Shown here: positions 27,678-37,434 of the stretch, one piece after another | How the letters are laid out: every line of letters starts with the position of its first letter | Position numbering within the stretch: position 1 is the stretch's first letter | Source: Ruania halotolerans | GTDB lineage: Bacteria; Actinomycetota; Actinomycetes; Actinomycetales; Beutenbergiaceae | Direction of reading: 5' to 3' | Length of the DNA: 64,000 bases | NCBI RefSeq assembly: GCF_021049285.1 | Contig: NZ_CP088017.1 | Span: forward strand, 2,243,380 to 2,307,379 | Made by a program: the position numbers and the translations under genes | Notes under the pieces: model-generated | The model's database searches: none | Told to the model about the DNA's origin: nothing | The model's input: the letters and a program-made list of their open reading frames with translations, nothing else

Positions 27678-27689
27678 CGTGACGTCACG
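27678..27689. promoter_or_regulatory. Palindrome CGTGACGTCACG in the trpD/ctaE divergent region
   Basis: Perfect 12-bp palindrome, followed at 27705-27716 by the partly matching GCGTCACGTCGT. It lies about 140 bp upstream of ctaE and 100 bp upstream of the receiver gene. Possible operator for the respiratory operon; the regulator is unknown. Confidence 0.35.
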
Positions 27690-27750
27690 ACGAAACGTCC
27701 TCGCGCGTCACGTCGTTGCGGGGTGCGACGCGCCGACAGATCACATTTCA

Positions 27751-27764
27751 GGCGCGATCGCGCC
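27751..27764. promoter_or_regulatory. Palindrome GGCGCGATCGCGCC
   Basis: Perfect 14-bp palindrome 50 bp before the ctaE -10 box. In DNA of this GC content short GC palindromes also arise by chance, so the weight is low. Confidence 0.25.
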
Positions 27765-27815
27765 GGAAAGCCCGATCCAGGCCACTTGCGGTGCCCACCA
27801 CGGTCTCAGAACCGC

Positions 27816-27821
27816 CATAAT
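27816..27821 (+). promoter_or_regulatory. -10 box CATAAT, leaderless start of ctaE
   Basis: CATAAT (5 of 6 to TATAAT) ends 6 nt before GTG 27828 and would drive ctaE-qcrCAB. Confidence 0.6.
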
Positions 27822-27827
27822 GACACC

Positions 27828-28472
27828 GTGTCGTCTGCAACCACCCACCCAGTTACGCCCCACCTGGCGGTGAACCGGCCCAACCTCACGCAGGTGGGCA
27901 CGATCGTCTGGCTCTCCTCGGAGCTGATGTTCTTCGCCGGGTTGTTCGCGATGTACTTCACCCACCGCTCGGTCGCCGGACCGGAGGTCTGGGGACAGGG
28001 ATATGACTTCCTCAACATCACGTTCTCCGGAGTCAACACCCTGATCCTGGTGCTGAGTTCAGTCACCTGCCAGCTCGGCGTATGGGCCGCAGAACGGTTC
28101 CAGCCGACGCGCAGCGGCTCGCTGCTGCAGCTCACCAAGTGGGGGATGCAGGAGTGGTACATCCTGACCTTCGTGATGGGGTCGATCTTCGTGGCCGGTC
28201 AGGTCTACGAATACGCCGAACTGGTGGAGCACGGACTCACGATCTCGAACTCGACCTACGGTTCGGTGTTCTACCTCGCCACCGGCTTCCACGGACTACA
28301 CGTGGTTGGCGGACTGATCGCCTTCCTTTTCGTCCTGCTGCGGTCCTTCGCCGCCCACCGGTTCGGAGAGCACGAGGCGACGACCGCCTTGGTGGTCTCC
28401 TACTACTGGCACTTCGTCGACGCCGTCTGGATCGTCCTGTTCGGCGTCATCTACCTGCTACCGATGCTCTAG
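27828..28472 (+). CDS. ctaE: Cytochrome c oxidase subunit III
   Basis: 214 aa, five transmembrane helices, part of the aa3 oxidase that actinobacteria hold in a supercomplex with cytochrome bc1. Seen: [39 protein letters not shown], the [16 protein letters not shown] block and [19 protein letters not shown] at the end, all typical for subunit III. GTG 27828 is supported by the leaderless promoter; an upstream extension lacks coding character. It leads ctaE-qcrC-qcrA-qcrB. Confidence 0.95.
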   Translation: MSSATTHPVTPHLAVNRPNLTQVGTIVWLSSELMFFAGLFAMYFTHRSVAGPEVWGQGYDFLNITFSGVNTLILVLSSVTCQLGVWAAERFQPTRSGSLLQLTKWGMQEWYILTFVMGSIFVAGQVYEYAELVEHGLTISNSTYGSVFYLATGFHGLHVVGGLIAFLFVLLRSFAAHRFGEHEATTALVVSYYWHFVDAVWIVLFGVIYLLPML

Positions 28473-28524
28473 CAGGGACCCCGCCCGCACACCCGACCCC
28501 CATCTGATTCGAGGACTCGTAGAA

Positions 28525-29304
28525 GTGAAGGCTCTAGCGGCAGGTCGACGACACCGGCTGGCACCCGTGGTCCTGATGACACTGGCTTTGCTGTTCACCG
28601 GTGCCCTGTACGCCGCGTTCGCCCCCAGCTCCGCACAGGCGGATACCGCCACCGCAGACGACGTCGCCGAGGGCGAGCGGTTGTTCATCACGAACTGCTC
28701 CACCTGCCACGGTCTCGACGCCGAAGGGATGGACACGGCCCCGTCGTTGATCGGCGTGGGAGCCGCGTCCGTGCACTTCCAGATCGTCACCGGTCGGATG
28801 CCGATGGATGCGAACTCTCCGCAGGCAATGGCCAAGCCGCCACAGCTGACAGAGGAGCAGGCACGGCAGGTAGCGGCCTATATCGCCTCACTCGGCCCTG
28901 GCCCGACTATCCCGTCCGAGGAACAGGTCGACCCCGCATTGGGTGACGCCGCCGTCGGTGGTCAACTGTTCCGCACCAACTGCGCCATGTGCCACAACGC
29001 CGTCGGCGCAGGCGGTGCGCTCACCGACGGTAAGCACGCTCCCGCGCTCTACGACTCCACACCGACCGAGATCTATGAGGCGATGCTCACAGGCCCGCAG
29101 TCGATGCCTGTGTTCAATGACGTCAATCTCACTTCTGAAGAGAAGCGCGACATCATCGCCTACCTGTATGAGCAACGGGAACCGAACCCGGGCGGGCTCA
29201 GCCTCGGGTCCATCGGTCCCGTCTCTGAGGGACTGTGGGTCTTCGTCGTGGGCATTGGTGTGCTCATCGGTGCAGCCGTCTGGATCGGAGCGCGGTCGTC
29301 ATGA
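28525..29304 (+). CDS. qcrC: Cytochrome bc1 complex diheme cytochrome c subunit
   Basis: 259 aa. Carries electrons straight from the bc1 complex to the aa3 oxidase, replacing soluble cytochrome c. N-terminal anchor (VLMTLALLFTGALYAAF), two haem sites CSTCH and CAMCH with distal Met-containing segments (GRMPMD, SMPVF), and a C-terminal transmembrane helix (WVFVVGIGVLIGAAVWIG). GTG 28525 follows GAGG. The stop overlaps the qcrA start (ATGA). Confidence 0.95.
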   Translation: MKALAAGRRHRLAPVVLMTLALLFTGALYAAFAPSSAQADTATADDVAEGERLFITNCSTCHGLDAEGMDTAPSLIGVGAASVHFQIVTGRMPMDANSPQAMAKPPQLTEEQARQVAAYIASLGPGPTIPSEEQVDPALGDAAVGGQLFRTNCAMCHNAVGAGGALTDGKHAPALYDSTPTEIYEAMLTGPQSMPVFNDVNLTSEEKRDIIAYLYEQREPNPGGLSLGSIGPVSEGLWVFVVGIGVLIGAAVWIGARSS

Positions 29305-30329
29305 GTACCCAGCCGAACAAGGAACTGTCCGCACCGGAGGGCACGCAGTTCGAGAATCCGGGCATCGCCCCGCACCGTCCTCGCCTCGGTGACGAGGACG
29401 CCAAGGCCGCCAAGCGGTCCGAACGGCAAGTCGCGGTGCTGTTCACCATTTCCATCCTGGCCACCATCGGGGCGATCGTCGGGTATGCGGTGTACCCCGT
29501 CTCGGCCACGGACGCCAGCAACCTGCGCATGAACACGCTCGTGCTCGGCCTCGGCCTCGGGCTCGGCATGCTCGGCATCGGAGTCGCCGCCGTGCACTGG
29601 GCGAAGACGCTGATGAACGACCACGAGAAGGTCGAGGAGCGGCACGCCCAGCGCGGGGATGACGCGACCCGAGAGCGGGCAGTGGAGATGTTGCGCGAGG
29701 GCGCCGCAGACTCCGGGATCGCTCGCCGTCCACTCCTCAAGGGCGCGCTCGGTGGCGCACTCGCTCTCGCGCCACTCAGCTTCCTCGTCCCGCTGGTCGG
29801 AAACCTGGGTGCCGACTGGAACGTCTCCAAGTTCCGGCACACGGCATGGGCGGGTGCCCCGGACGGTGGCCCTCGCTACCTGGCCACCGACCCGACCAAT
29901 CGGCGTCTGAAAGCCTCGGAGATCACGCGAGGCAGCATGTTCCACATCATGCCGTGGGGCTTGCCAGAGGAGGAGCACTACCTCGAGGAGAAGGCGAAGG
30001 CCGTCGTCATCCTCATGCGTGTGGACCCTTCCATCCTCAAGGAACCCGAGGACCGCAAGGAGTGGTCCTACGACGGCATCGTCGCCTACTCCAAGGTGTG
30101 CACGCACGTCGGGTGCCCCGTAGCACTCTACGAACAGCAGACCCACCACGTGCTCTGCCCGTGCCACCAGTCCACGTTCGACATCACCGATCAGGCCAAG
30201 GTGGTCTTCGGTCCCGCGAAGCGGCCGCTGCCACAGTTGCCGATCGCCGTTGACGACGAGGGTTACCTGTACGCCCAGCACGACTTCAACGAACCCGTCG
30301 GCCCGAGCTACTGGGAGCGTGAGCGATGA
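29301..30329 (+). CDS. qcrA: Cytochrome bc1 complex Rieske iron-sulfur subunit
   Basis: 342 aa. The actinobacterial type with three N-terminal transmembrane helices (VAVLFTISILATIGAIVGYA, LVLGLGLGLGMLGIGVAAV, ALGGALALAPLSFLVPLVG) before the Rieske domain. The [2Fe-2S] ligands are in CTHVGCP and CPCHQSTFD. The segment RRPLLKG before the third helix resembles a Tat signal, as known for this family. It overlaps both qcrC and qcrB by 4 bp. Confidence 0.95.
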   Translation: MSTQPNKELSAPEGTQFENPGIAPHRPRLGDEDAKAAKRSERQVAVLFTISILATIGAIVGYAVYPVSATDASNLRMNTLVLGLGLGLGMLGIGVAAVHWAKTLMNDHEKVEERHAQRGDDATRERAVEMLREGAADSGIARRPLLKGALGGALALAPLSFLVPLVGNLGADWNVSKFRHTAWAGAPDGGPRYLATDPTNRRLKASEITRGSMFHIMPWGLPEEEHYLEEKAKAVVILMRVDPSILKEPEDRKEWSYDGIVAYSKVCTHVGCPVALYEQQTHHVLCPCHQSTFDITDQAKVVFGPAKRPLPQLPIAVDDEGYLYAQHDFNEPVGPSYWERER

Positions 30330-32008
30330 GCACCCGTACCGAGGTACCCCGCCAATCGCAGGCCTCCCCTGCCATCGCCGGCGGAGCCGACTACCTGGAC
30401 ACCCGCGTGGGTGCCTCGAAGATGGTCAAGGAGTTCGCCCGGAAGATCTTCCCGGATCACTGGTCTTTCCTGCTTGGCGAGATCGCCCTGTTCAGTTTCG
30501 TGGTGCTGATCCTCAGCGGCATCTTCCTCACGATGTTCTTCGTGCCGAGCATGACCGAGGTGCACTACCCGGAAGACGCTCTGCCCGTGACCATGCAGGG
30601 GTTGGAGATGTCCGAGGCGTTCGCCTCCACGGTCTGGATGTCCCACCACGTGCCCGGCGGGCTGCTGATGCGGCAGATCCACCACTGGGCCGCGCTCATG
30701 TTCGTGGGTGCCATGACGGTGCACATGATGCGGGTGTTCTTCACTGGAGCGTTCCGGAAGCCGCGCGAACTCAACTGGCTCGTCGGCTTCACGCTCCTGA
30801 TCCTTGGTCTTGCCGCGGGATTCACCGGCTACTCACTCCCCGACGATGTGCTCTCCGGTAACGGCCTGCGGATCGCCGATGGTGTGCTCCGGGCCATCCC
30901 GATCATCGGCAGCTACGGAAGCTACATGCTCTTCGGTGGCGAGTTCCCGGGCACGGACATCATTCCGAGACTGTTCACCGCGCACATCCTGCTGGTTCCC
31001 GCGCTGATCCTCGCGCTGATCGCCCTGCACCTCTTTCTCGTGGTCTGGCACAAGCACACCCAGTTCCCCGGCCCTGGTCGCACAGATCGGAATGTGGTGG
31101 GCTACCCGCTCTTCCCTGTGTACATGGCGAAGGCCGGTGGCTTCTTCTTCATCGTTTTCGGCGTGCTCTCCTTGATGGGCGCATTGATGAGCATCAACAA
31201 CGTCTGGGTCTACGGCCCGTACGACCCATCAATCGTCGGGGCGGGTGCCCAACCGGACTGGTACATGCTGTTCCTCGAGGGCGCCTTGCGCCTGATGCCC
31301 GGTCAAACCGAGTACGTGATCGCCGGCTACACGCTGTCGTTGAACGTCCTGGTCCCCGGTGTCGTCGTGCCGGGCCTGCTGTTCGGGATCCTTGCGCTCT
31401 TCCCGTTCATCGAGAGCTTCGCCACCAAGGACACCGGCGAGCACCATGTACTCGACCGGCCTCGGAACGCCCCGGTGCGTACCGCCAGCGGCGTGGCCAT
31501 CCTGAGTGTGTTCTTCGTGCTCGTGGCGGCGGGGTCGAACGACATCATCGCCACCCACTTCGATCTGTCCCTGAATGCGATCACGTGGGCCTTCAGAGTG
31601 CTGATCTTCGTACTCCCAGTGATCAGTTTCCTGGTGACCAAACGAATCTGCCTCGGGCTGCAGCGCAAGGACCGCGAGGTCGCTCTCCACGGCCACGAGA
31701 CCGGTCGCGTGGTGCGATTCGCCTCCGGCGAGTACATCGAGGTCCACCGTGAGCTGGACGACTACGAGCGATGGGTGCTGGTCTCCCACGAGCCTCGCCG
31801 TCCCCTGGAGATCGACGCCGAGGAAGACTCCTCCGGGGTGCGCCGCACCGGATACCGCAAGGATCGCTTGCGTCAGCGCATCTCCCGGTTCTTCTACGAG
31901 GACCGCGTGGAGCCTGTCACTCCGGCCGAACTCGCGGCGTCGCATTCCCACGGCGACCACGATCAGGTCGAGTCCGATCCAGCACGCGAGACGCTCGAGG
32001 CGCGCTGA
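30326..32008 (+). CDS. qcrB: Cytochrome bc1 complex cytochrome b subunit
   Basis: 560 aa. Quinol oxidation and proton translocation. Haem-ligating histidines lie in SHHVPGGLLMRQIHHWAA and AHILLVPALILALIALHLF; GAFRKPRELNW and the PDWYMLFLEGALRLMP block (PEWY-like Qo motif as PDWY) are seen. The C-terminal extension of about 120 residues, His/Asp-rich at the end (HSHGDHDQ), is typical of actinobacterial QcrB. Last gene of the operon, followed by the hairpin at 32061-32092. Confidence 0.95.
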   Translation: MSTRTEVPRQSQASPAIAGGADYLDTRVGASKMVKEFARKIFPDHWSFLLGEIALFSFVVLILSGIFLTMFFVPSMTEVHYPEDALPVTMQGLEMSEAFASTVWMSHHVPGGLLMRQIHHWAALMFVGAMTVHMMRVFFTGAFRKPRELNWLVGFTLLILGLAAGFTGYSLPDDVLSGNGLRIADGVLRAIPIIGSYGSYMLFGGEFPGTDIIPRLFTAHILLVPALILALIALHLFLVVWHKHTQFPGPGRTDRNVVGYPLFPVYMAKAGGFFFIVFGVLSLMGALMSINNVWVYGPYDPSIVGAGAQPDWYMLFLEGALRLMPGQTEYVIAGYTLSLNVLVPGVVVPGLLFGILALFPFIESFATKDTGEHHVLDRPRNAPVRTASGVAILSVFFVLVAAGSNDIIATHFDLSLNAITWAFRVLIFVLPVISFLVTKRICLGLQRKDREVALHGHETGRVVRFASGEYIEVHRELDDYERWVLVSHEPRRPLEIDAEEDSSGVRRTGYRKDRLRQRISRFFYEDRVEPVTPAELAASHSHGDHDQVESDPARETLEAR

Positions 32009-32060
32009 CGCAGATCCGGGTTACGGTGAGATGGCCTGGAACGATCAGGGCACACGATGT

Positions 32061-32092
32061 CCGTTCCGGCATCGACTTCGATGCCGGAACGG
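32061..32092 (+). terminator. Hairpin terminator after qcrB
   Basis: Inverted repeat with 15-bp arms (32061-32075 with 32078-32092), 53 bp past the qcrB stop and upstream of sodA. Confidence 0.75.
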
Positions 32093-32152
32093 TCAGGCGG
32101 CGGTCCGCCGTCGCCGACTACGGAACGCCACGTCAACACGGGAGGAAACCCG

Positions 32153-32764
32153 ATGGCCCAGTACACGCTTCCTGACCTGCCCTACGACTATTCGGCACTC
32201 GAGCCGCACATCTCCGGCAAGATCATGGAGCTGCATCACGACAAGCACCACGCGACGTATGTGGCCGGGGCCAACACTGCCCTGGAGAAGCTCGCTGCAG
32301 CCCGCGAGTCCGGTGACCTCAGCTCGGTGAACCTGCTCGAGAAGAACCTCGCGTTCAACCTCGGCGGGCACATCAACCACACCATCTTCTGGAACAACCT
32401 CTCTCCGGATGGCGGGGGTGAGCCTGATGGCGAGCTGGCGGCAGCAATCACCGAGTTCTTCGGCTCCTTCGCAGCCTTCCAGAAGCACTTCGCGGACAAC
32501 GCCGCGGGCATCCAGGGGTCCGGATGGTCCGTACTCGGCTGGGACAGCCTGGGTGAGCGGCTGGCGATCTTCCAGTTGTTCGACCAGCAGTCCAATGTGC
32601 CGGTATCCATCACACCGCTGCTGATGCTGGACATGTGGGAGCACGCGTTCTACCTGGACTACCTCAACGTCAAGGCGGAGTACATCAAGGCGTTCTGGAA
32701 CATCGCGAACTGGCAGGACGTCGCCGCGCGCCTGGAGAAGGCTCGCGCGCAGTCCACGGTCTGA
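32153..32764 (+). CDS. sodA: Superoxide dismutase (Fe/Mn type)
   Basis: 203 aa. Disproportionates superoxide; metal ligands are the His in [13 protein letters not shown], the His in [13 protein letters not shown], and Asp and His in [11 protein letters not shown]. The segment [11 protein letters not shown] and [10 protein letters not shown] is compatible with Mn or Fe, leaning to the Mn/cambialistic bacterial form. No signal peptide. ATG 32153 follows a strong GGGAGGAAA. It lies between the two respiratory gene groups, where Mtb has no sod gene, so it was probably inserted there in this lineage. Confidence 0.93.
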   Translation: MAQYTLPDLPYDYSALEPHISGKIMELHHDKHHATYVAGANTALEKLAAARESGDLSSVNLLEKNLAFNLGGHINHTIFWNNLSPDGGGEPDGELAAAITEFFGSFAAFQKHFADNAAGIQGSGWSVLGWDSLGERLAIFQLFDQQSNVPVSITPLLMLDMWEHAFYLDYLNVKAEYIKAFWNIANWQDVAARLEKARAQSTV

Positions 32765-32901
32765 TTCCTGCCTCTCTGGGCATGATGCCGTGGGCACACC
32801 AGGTCGATACCTGGACGCATGAGTCCCGAGCCCAGAGGCTCCCCGGCAGGCTCTGACACTTCTCGACAGATCCTGACACTGCTCAACAGGTTCAGACACT
32901 G

Positions 32902-32941
32902 CTGAAAGGGCCTCACCACACTCGTGGTGAGGCCCTTTCAG
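32902..32941. terminator. Strong hairpin terminator after sodA
   Basis: Perfect 18-bp stem (32902-32919 with 32924-32941) and 4-nt loop ACTC. It lies between convergent sodA and ctaF and may serve both strands. Confidence 0.8.
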
Positions 32942-32972
32942 GCTCGTGTGGTGAGGCCCTTTCAGGCTCGTG
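32925..32972 (+). repeat. 24-bp tandem duplication of the hairpin's right arm
   Basis: 32925-32948 is repeated exactly at 32949-32972. Either copy of the right arm can pair with the single left arm, so two alternative hairpins are possible. Confidence 0.9.
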
Positions 32973-33051
32973 GTGGCGGGCTCTCACTCCACTCGAGGAC
33001 CGCGCCGTCCGTGTGGACGCCCGATACCGGGAGGCCACCCGTCCCAGGGCA

Positions 33052-33111
33052 TCGACTGGAGCCGGTCATCGGGTCAGTGCGTCGACTGGAGCCGGTCATC
33101 GGGTCAGTGCG
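33052..33111 (+). repeat. 30-bp tandem duplication at the ctaF 3' end
   Basis: 33052-33081 is repeated exactly at 33082-33111. The second copy contains the ctaF stop codon (33104-33106) and its last two codons; the first copy lies just beyond the gene. Confidence 0.9.
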
Positions 33112-33547
33112 CGTGATGCCCGCGGCTGAACTCCAAGACGTGTCCGACGAGGCCGATGAAGGCGATGACGACTCCGATTCCCACCAGCCACCACCCCACT
33201 GCCACGCCGAGGAAGACGAACGAGACGGCGATGCCCAGCACCAGCGGCCACCAGCTCCACGGCGAGAACGTGCCGTACTCGCCCGCAGCGCTGTCCACAT
33301 CGGCCATCGGGTCATCCTCAGGCCTCGGATCGATCCGACGGCTGAGCAGGAACAGATAGAAGCCCACCAGTGACCACAGTCCGACCACCAGGGCCAGGGC
33401 CGTGGAGCCGACCGGCTCCCAGCCGGACCACAGACCGTAGATCACGAACATCGGGACGAAGAATCCGAGCAGGCCGAGGAAGAAGACCGCCTCAGTGCGG
33501 ATCGGCTTATGCGGCTCGGTACGCGGTCCGTGTGCCTTCTTGCTCAT
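33104..33547 (-). CDS. ctaF: Cytochrome c oxidase subunit IV (actinobacterial CtaF)
   Basis: 147 aa with four hydrophobic segments ([84 protein letters not shown]) and the spaced charged loop [11 protein letters not shown] typical of actinobacterial subunit IV. His-rich end (RGHHAH). The start ATG 33547 overlaps the ctaD stop by 4 bp. Last gene of ctaC-ctaD-ctaF. Confidence 0.9.
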   Translation of the reverse strand: MSKKAHGPRTEPHKPIRTEAVFFLGLLGFFVPMFVIYGLWSGWEPVGSTALALVVGLWSLVGFYLFLLSRRIDPRPEDDPMADVDSAAGEYGTFSPWSWWPLVLGIAVSFVFLGVAVGWWLVGIGVVIAFIGLVGHVLEFSRGHHAH

Positions 33548-35346
33548 CGTCCTTCTCCGCTCTCACGCTGCGTCCGCTCGGCTGCGACCTCGGGTTCTCC
33601 GCTCCGCTCCGCTTCGCCATAGACCTTGTCGAGAAGGTCGGGCTCCGGCTGCGTGTGGTCGAGCGCGGACACCTCGGGATGGTGCAGATCGAATGCCGGT
33701 CGCTCGGACCGGATCCGCGGGAGGGTCACGAAGTTGTGCCGTGGCGGCGGGCAGGACGTGGCCCATTCCAGCGAGTTGCCGTGGCCCCAGGGGTCGTCGA
33801 CGTGTACCTGGGCTCCTGTACGCCACGTCTTGTAGACGTTCCACAGGAACGGCAGCGTCGACAGTGCGAGCACGACGGCGGCGATCGTGGAGAGCTGGTT
33901 CATCCAGACGAAGTCGTCCTCCGGCAGGTAGTCCGGCACTCGGCGCTGCATCCCCATCACACCCAGCCAGTGCTGGATGAGGAACGTGCCGTGGAAGCCG
34001 AAGAAGAGCAGCCAGAAGTGCACCTTCCCGAGCTTGTCGTCGAGCATCGTCCCGGTGAACTTCGGCCACCAGAAGTAGAAGCCGGCGAACATCGCGAACA
34101 CGACCGTGCCGAACACCACGTAGTGGAAGTGCGCGACGACGAAGTAGGTGTCGGTCACGTGGAAGTCCAGCGGCGGGACGGACAGGATGATGCCGGTCAG
34201 CCCACCGAAAAGGAACGTCACCAGGAAGCCGATGCACCAGAGCATCGGCGATTCGAAGGTGAGCTTTCCTCTCCACATCGTGCCGATCCAGTTGAAGAAC
34301 TTCACCCCGGTGGGCACCGCGATGAGCATCGTCATCACGGAGAAGAACGGCAAGAGCACTTGACCTGTGGAGTACATGTGGTGCGCCCAGACCGTGACCG
34401 ACAGACCAGCAATCGCGATCGTGGCGAACACCAGACCGACGTACCCGAAGATCGGCTTGCGGGAGAACACCGGAATGATCTCGGAGACGATGCCGAAGAA
34501 GGGCAACGCGATGATGTAGACCTCAGGGTGGCCGAAGAACCAGAACAGGTGTTGCCACAGCATCGCTCCGCCGTTTTCCGCGGCGAAGATCTGGGAGCCG
34601 AGTACTCGATCGGCGCCGAGACCGAACAGCGCCGCGGCCAGGATCGGGAATGCCATCAGGGCAAGGATCGAGGTCAGCAGGATGTTCCAGGTGAAGATCG
34701 GCATCCGGAACATCGTCATTCCCGGCATCCGCATGCACAGGATGGTGGTGATGAAGTTGACCGAACCGAAGATGGTGCCGAAGCCCGTCATCGCCAGTCC
34801 CATCACCCACAGATCGCCGCCCAGACCGGCGGTATAGGTGGCATTGGACAGCGGCGTATAGGCGAACCAGCCAAAGCTCGCCGCACCCCGGGGGGTGAGG
34901 AAACCGGCACACGCGATGATGCCGCCGAACAGGAACAGCCAGTAGGCAAACATGTTCAGCCGCGGGAACGCCACGTCCGGCGCGCCGATCTGCAGCGGAA
35001 CGAGGACGTTGCCGAATCCGACGAACAGCGGGGTGGCGAACAGCAGCAGCATGATCGTGCCGTGCATGGTGAACATCTGGTTGTACTGCTCACCGCTGGC
35101 CACCACCTGGATCCCCGGCTCGAACAGTTCCGCGCGGATCACGAGCGCGAGCAGGCCCCCGATGCAGAAGAAGACGAAGGAGGTGATCAGGTACAGATAC
35201 CCGATGGTCTTGTGGTCGGTCGAGGTCACCCAGGACACGACTGTCTTGCCGAGGCTCTGACGGTCCTTCCGCAAGCCAGGGACGGCGTTCGCGGACGGCT
35301 CGAACTCGCCGCCGGATTCAGTGCGCTGATCGTCCTGGACGGCCAT
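33544..35346 (-). CDS. ctaD: Cytochrome c oxidase subunit I
   Basis: 600 aa catalytic subunit of the aa3 oxidase with twelve transmembrane helices. Seen: [13 protein letters not shown] (haem a His), [18 protein letters not shown] (CuB His and cross-linked Tyr region), [11 protein letters not shown] (CuB His pair), [19 protein letters not shown] (haem a3 and a His). All key His positions are present. The start overlaps the ctaC stop by one base. Confidence 0.96.
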   Translation of the reverse strand: MAVQDDQRTESGGEFEPSANAVPGLRKDRQSLGKTVVSWVTSTDHKTIGYLYLITSFVFFCIGGLLALVIRAELFEPGIQVVASGEQYNQMFTMHGTIMLLLFATPLFVGFGNVLVPLQIGAPDVAFPRLNMFAYWLFLFGGIIACAGFLTPRGAASFGWFAYTPLSNATYTAGLGGDLWVMGLAMTGFGTIFGSVNFITTILCMRMPGMTMFRMPIFTWNILLTSILALMAFPILAAALFGLGADRVLGSQIFAAENGGAMLWQHLFWFFGHPEVYIIALPFFGIVSEIIPVFSRKPIFGYVGLVFATIAIAGLSVTVWAHHMYSTGQVLLPFFSVMTMLIAVPTGVKFFNWIGTMWRGKLTFESPMLWCIGFLVTFLFGGLTGIILSVPPLDFHVTDTYFVVAHFHYVVFGTVVFAMFAGFYFWWPKFTGTMLDDKLGKVHFWLLFFGFHGTFLIQHWLGVMGMQRRVPDYLPEDDFVWMNQLSTIAAVVLALSTLPFLWNVYKTWRTGAQVHVDDPWGHGNSLEWATSCPPPRHNFVTLPRIRSERPAFDLHHPEVSALDHTQPEPDLLDKVYGEAERSGEPEVAAERTQRESGEGR

Positions 35347-36260
35347 CAGTGGTCAGCTCCCTCATCCTCGCCGCTCGTGGAACTGGCCACGTCGGCGGCA
35401 TTCTGCCGGTCATACTCGGTACCCAGGTCGCCGGTCTGCCCGGCCTCGCGCAGCTCATCCATGTGTGCCTCGTACTCCTGCGCCGAGACCACCTCCACAT
35501 TGAAAAGCATGTTCCCGTGGTACTCACCGCACAGTTCGGCGCACTTGCCGAGGTAGCGGCCTTCCTCGCCAGGGGTGAGCTGGAACGTGTTCACCACCCC
35601 GGGGATCGTGTCCAACTTGTAGAGGAACTGCGGGATCCAGAACGAGTGCGCCACGTCGCGGCTGCGCAGCGTGAACTCCACCGTCTCCCCCACCGGGAGG
35701 TACAACGTCGGCAGATCGTCGGCCGGTGCCATCGTGCCGTCCAGCTGAGCCGGCACCCCCGTGTCCCAGACGCCGGAGTCGGTGTAGACGAAGTCCCACG
35801 TCCATTGACGCCCGTACACCTCGACGTGCAGATCGGGCTCGGTTTCGGGGTTGACGATCTCTTCCTGCAGTGTGGCGGTGTAGTAGAAGAGCACCCCCAC
35901 CATGACCAACGGCACGAAGGTGTACAGCAGCTCGAGCGGCAGGTGATAGCGCAACTGGATCGGCAGCCGCTCGTCACCCTTGCGCTTGCGGTACACGATC
36001 ACGCACCAGATGATCAGCCCCCAGGTGATCACCCCCACCACGAGCGCAGCGATCCACGAACCGTTCCACAGGGCGACGACGTCGTCACTGTGCTCGGTGA
36101 TCCCTGGCGTTCCGGGTAGCCACCCTCGCGAGACCTGCTCGGCGGAACATCCGCCCAGCGCGAGAGCGGAAACGAGCCCGAGCGCCCCGAGGCCGACCGC
36201 GCGGCGCCTCGTGGTCCGGGGAGAGGGCGATGGCACGATCCTCAAGCCTTCCGACGTCAC
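35346..36260 (-). CDS. ctaC: Cytochrome c oxidase subunit II (lipoprotein)
   Basis: 304 aa. Receives electrons from QcrC via the binuclear CuA site, seen as [12 protein letters not shown] with Cys, Cys, His and Met ligands. The N-terminus has a lipobox LGGC (C38), then two transmembrane helices ([21 protein letters not shown] and [18 protein letters not shown]). The annotated start is GTG 36260; GTG 36236, with GAGG before it, would remove eight residues and still leave a complete signal. First gene of the leftward oxidase operon; the 181 bp upstream hold its promoter, which I could not define. Confidence 0.94.
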   Translation of the reverse strand: MTSEGLRIVPSPSPRTTRRRAVGLGALGLVSALALGGCSAEQVSRGWLPGTPGITEHSDDVVALWNGSWIAALVVGVITWGLIIWCVIVYRKRKGDERLPIQLRYHLPLELLYTFVPLVMVGVLFYYTATLQEEIVNPETEPDLHVEVYGRQWTWDFVYTDSGVWDTGVPAQLDGTMAPADDLPTLYLPVGETVEFTLRSRDVAHSFWIPQFLYKLDTIPGVVNTFQLTPGEEGRYLGKCAELCGEYHGNMLFNVEVVSAQEYEAHMDELREAGQTGDLGTEYDRQNAADVASSTSGEDEGADH

Positions 36261-36441
36261 TATCCTGGTGAACCGACTGGTCCGGGCGCGTGCTCACTGC
36301 CCACGACGGGCACTGACCCAGCGCTCATTCCGGCGTCTGCTCATTCGGTGCCCACCCTATCGCCAAACAGGGGGTCCGCAGAGCACGACGCACGGCCGCG
36401 CAGCAGACTACCTGACGCGGTGTCAGAACTCTCGCGCTGCC

Positions 36442-37398
36442 TCAGGCAGCGCCGAGCACGTCGACGACGTAGGCGGACGCAGGAGCCCCGTCACCGGCCG
36501 GTGCGAGCACCAGCACGCGCGATCCGACCGGAACGTCAACCACCGCGTCGACGATCGACCCGCGGCCGACGACATTCGAGAACGGTCCGCTTCCAGGCGT
36601 GCCGTCGACCGTCCAACTGCTCCCGGCCGAGGCTCCGTCCCAGGTGGTGCCTGCGAATCCGACCACGACCGTGTCTCCGGCAGCCACCGCCTCTCCGGAG
36701 CCCTCAGCGAGCACGATCGTGGCGACCTCCCCCGGTTCCGTAGCGCCCTCGGGGACCGCGATACTGGCCGGTTCGCCGAGTGCGCCGTTGACGGTCACCG
36801 CAAGCTCCTCGGCCGGTGTCACCTCCGTGGCGTCCGCTTGACCCGTCTGCTCGGCGTCGTAGGCGCCGACCAGGTCCACGACGAAGACGATGGTGTCATC
36901 CGGCCCGATCCCGGCATTCGGGTTTCCGCCCTGTGGGCCATATCCGAGGTCGGCAGGGATGCTCATCAGCAGCCGCGATCCGATCGCGTGCTCCGGGATC
37001 CCCTCGGTCCATCCCTGCACCACACCGCTGAGCGGGAACATCGACGGAGCCTCGCGGCTGTAGGAGTCGTCGAAGGTCTCCTCTGCTCCCCAGACGATGC
37101 CGGCGTAGTGCGCCAGGACGTACGCGTCCGGTTCCACCACGGCGCCGTCTCCTTCGGAGAGCACCTCCACCTGGAGCCCTTCGGGCGGGGTCTCGCTGGA
37201 GAACGTGAACTCGGGCGCCTCGCCGAAGGCCCCGGACGCCTCAGCTCCCGTGACCTCCCCATTCTCGGGCGGGGCGCTCTGCTCGTCAGTCGGTTCGCCA
37301 GTCGGTTCGGCAGGAGAGGCTCCGCCGCCGGCGCACCCAGTGAGCACCAAGGCGCCGGCCAGGAGAAGGGCAAGGGGGCGCAAGGGGCGCACGGTCAC
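36442..37398 (-). CDS. Lipoprotein with two FKBP-type peptidyl-prolyl isomerase domains
   Basis: 318 aa. The signal peptide with lipobox LTGC (C22) anchors it outside the membrane; an acidic Pro/Glu-rich spacer follows. FKBP domain 1 (about 72-180) has YVLAHYAGIVW, PLSGVVQGWTEGIPEHAIGSR and DLGYGPQGGNPNAGI, with most active-site residues. Domain 2 (about 195-318) keeps the fold (VVVGFAGTTWDG, VPVGSRVLVLAP) but lacks the GYG loop and looks inactive. It probably assists folding of exported proteins. GTG 37398 has no good ribosome-binding site; the signal peptide supports it. Confidence 0.82.
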   Translation of the reverse strand: MTVRPLRPLALLLAGALVLTGCAGGGASPAEPTGEPTDEQSAPPENGEVTGAEASGAFGEAPEFTFSSETPPEGLQVEVLSEGDGAVVEPDAYVLAHYAGIVWGAEETFDDSYSREAPSMFPLSGVVQGWTEGIPEHAIGSRLLMSIPADLGYGPQGGNPNAGIGPDDTIVFVVDLVGAYDAEQTGQADATEVTPAEELAVTVNGALGEPASIAVPEGATEPGEVATIVLAEGSGEAVAAGDTVVVGFAGTTWDGASAGSSWTVDGTPGSGPFSNVVGRGSIVDAVVDVPVGSRVLVLAPAGDGAPASAYVVDVLGAA

Positions 37399-37434
37399 GT
37401 CTGGCTCGTCTCGTTGTTCGGGGCTGTCGCACCA

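Larger units (their letters stand above)
32765..33103. other. Repeat-rich intergenic region between sodA and ctaF
   Basis: 339 bp without a gene. It holds three imperfect 20-bp units around CTGACACTGCTCAACAGG (32849-32905), the sodA hairpin, a 24-bp tandem duplication and a 30-bp tandem duplication reaching the ctaF stop. The open frames through it (for example MVRPFQARVVRPFQAR) are products of the repeats. Confidence 0.7.

Noticed and set aside
32924-33373. Open frame with MVRPFQARVVRPFQAR on + strand
   Set aside because: Created by the 24-bp duplication; it runs antisense through ctaF and has no family features.
33370-35556. 728-codon open frame antisense to ctaD
   Set aside because: His/Arg/Glu-rich composition typical of an antisense frame of a membrane protein gene; ctaD is certain.
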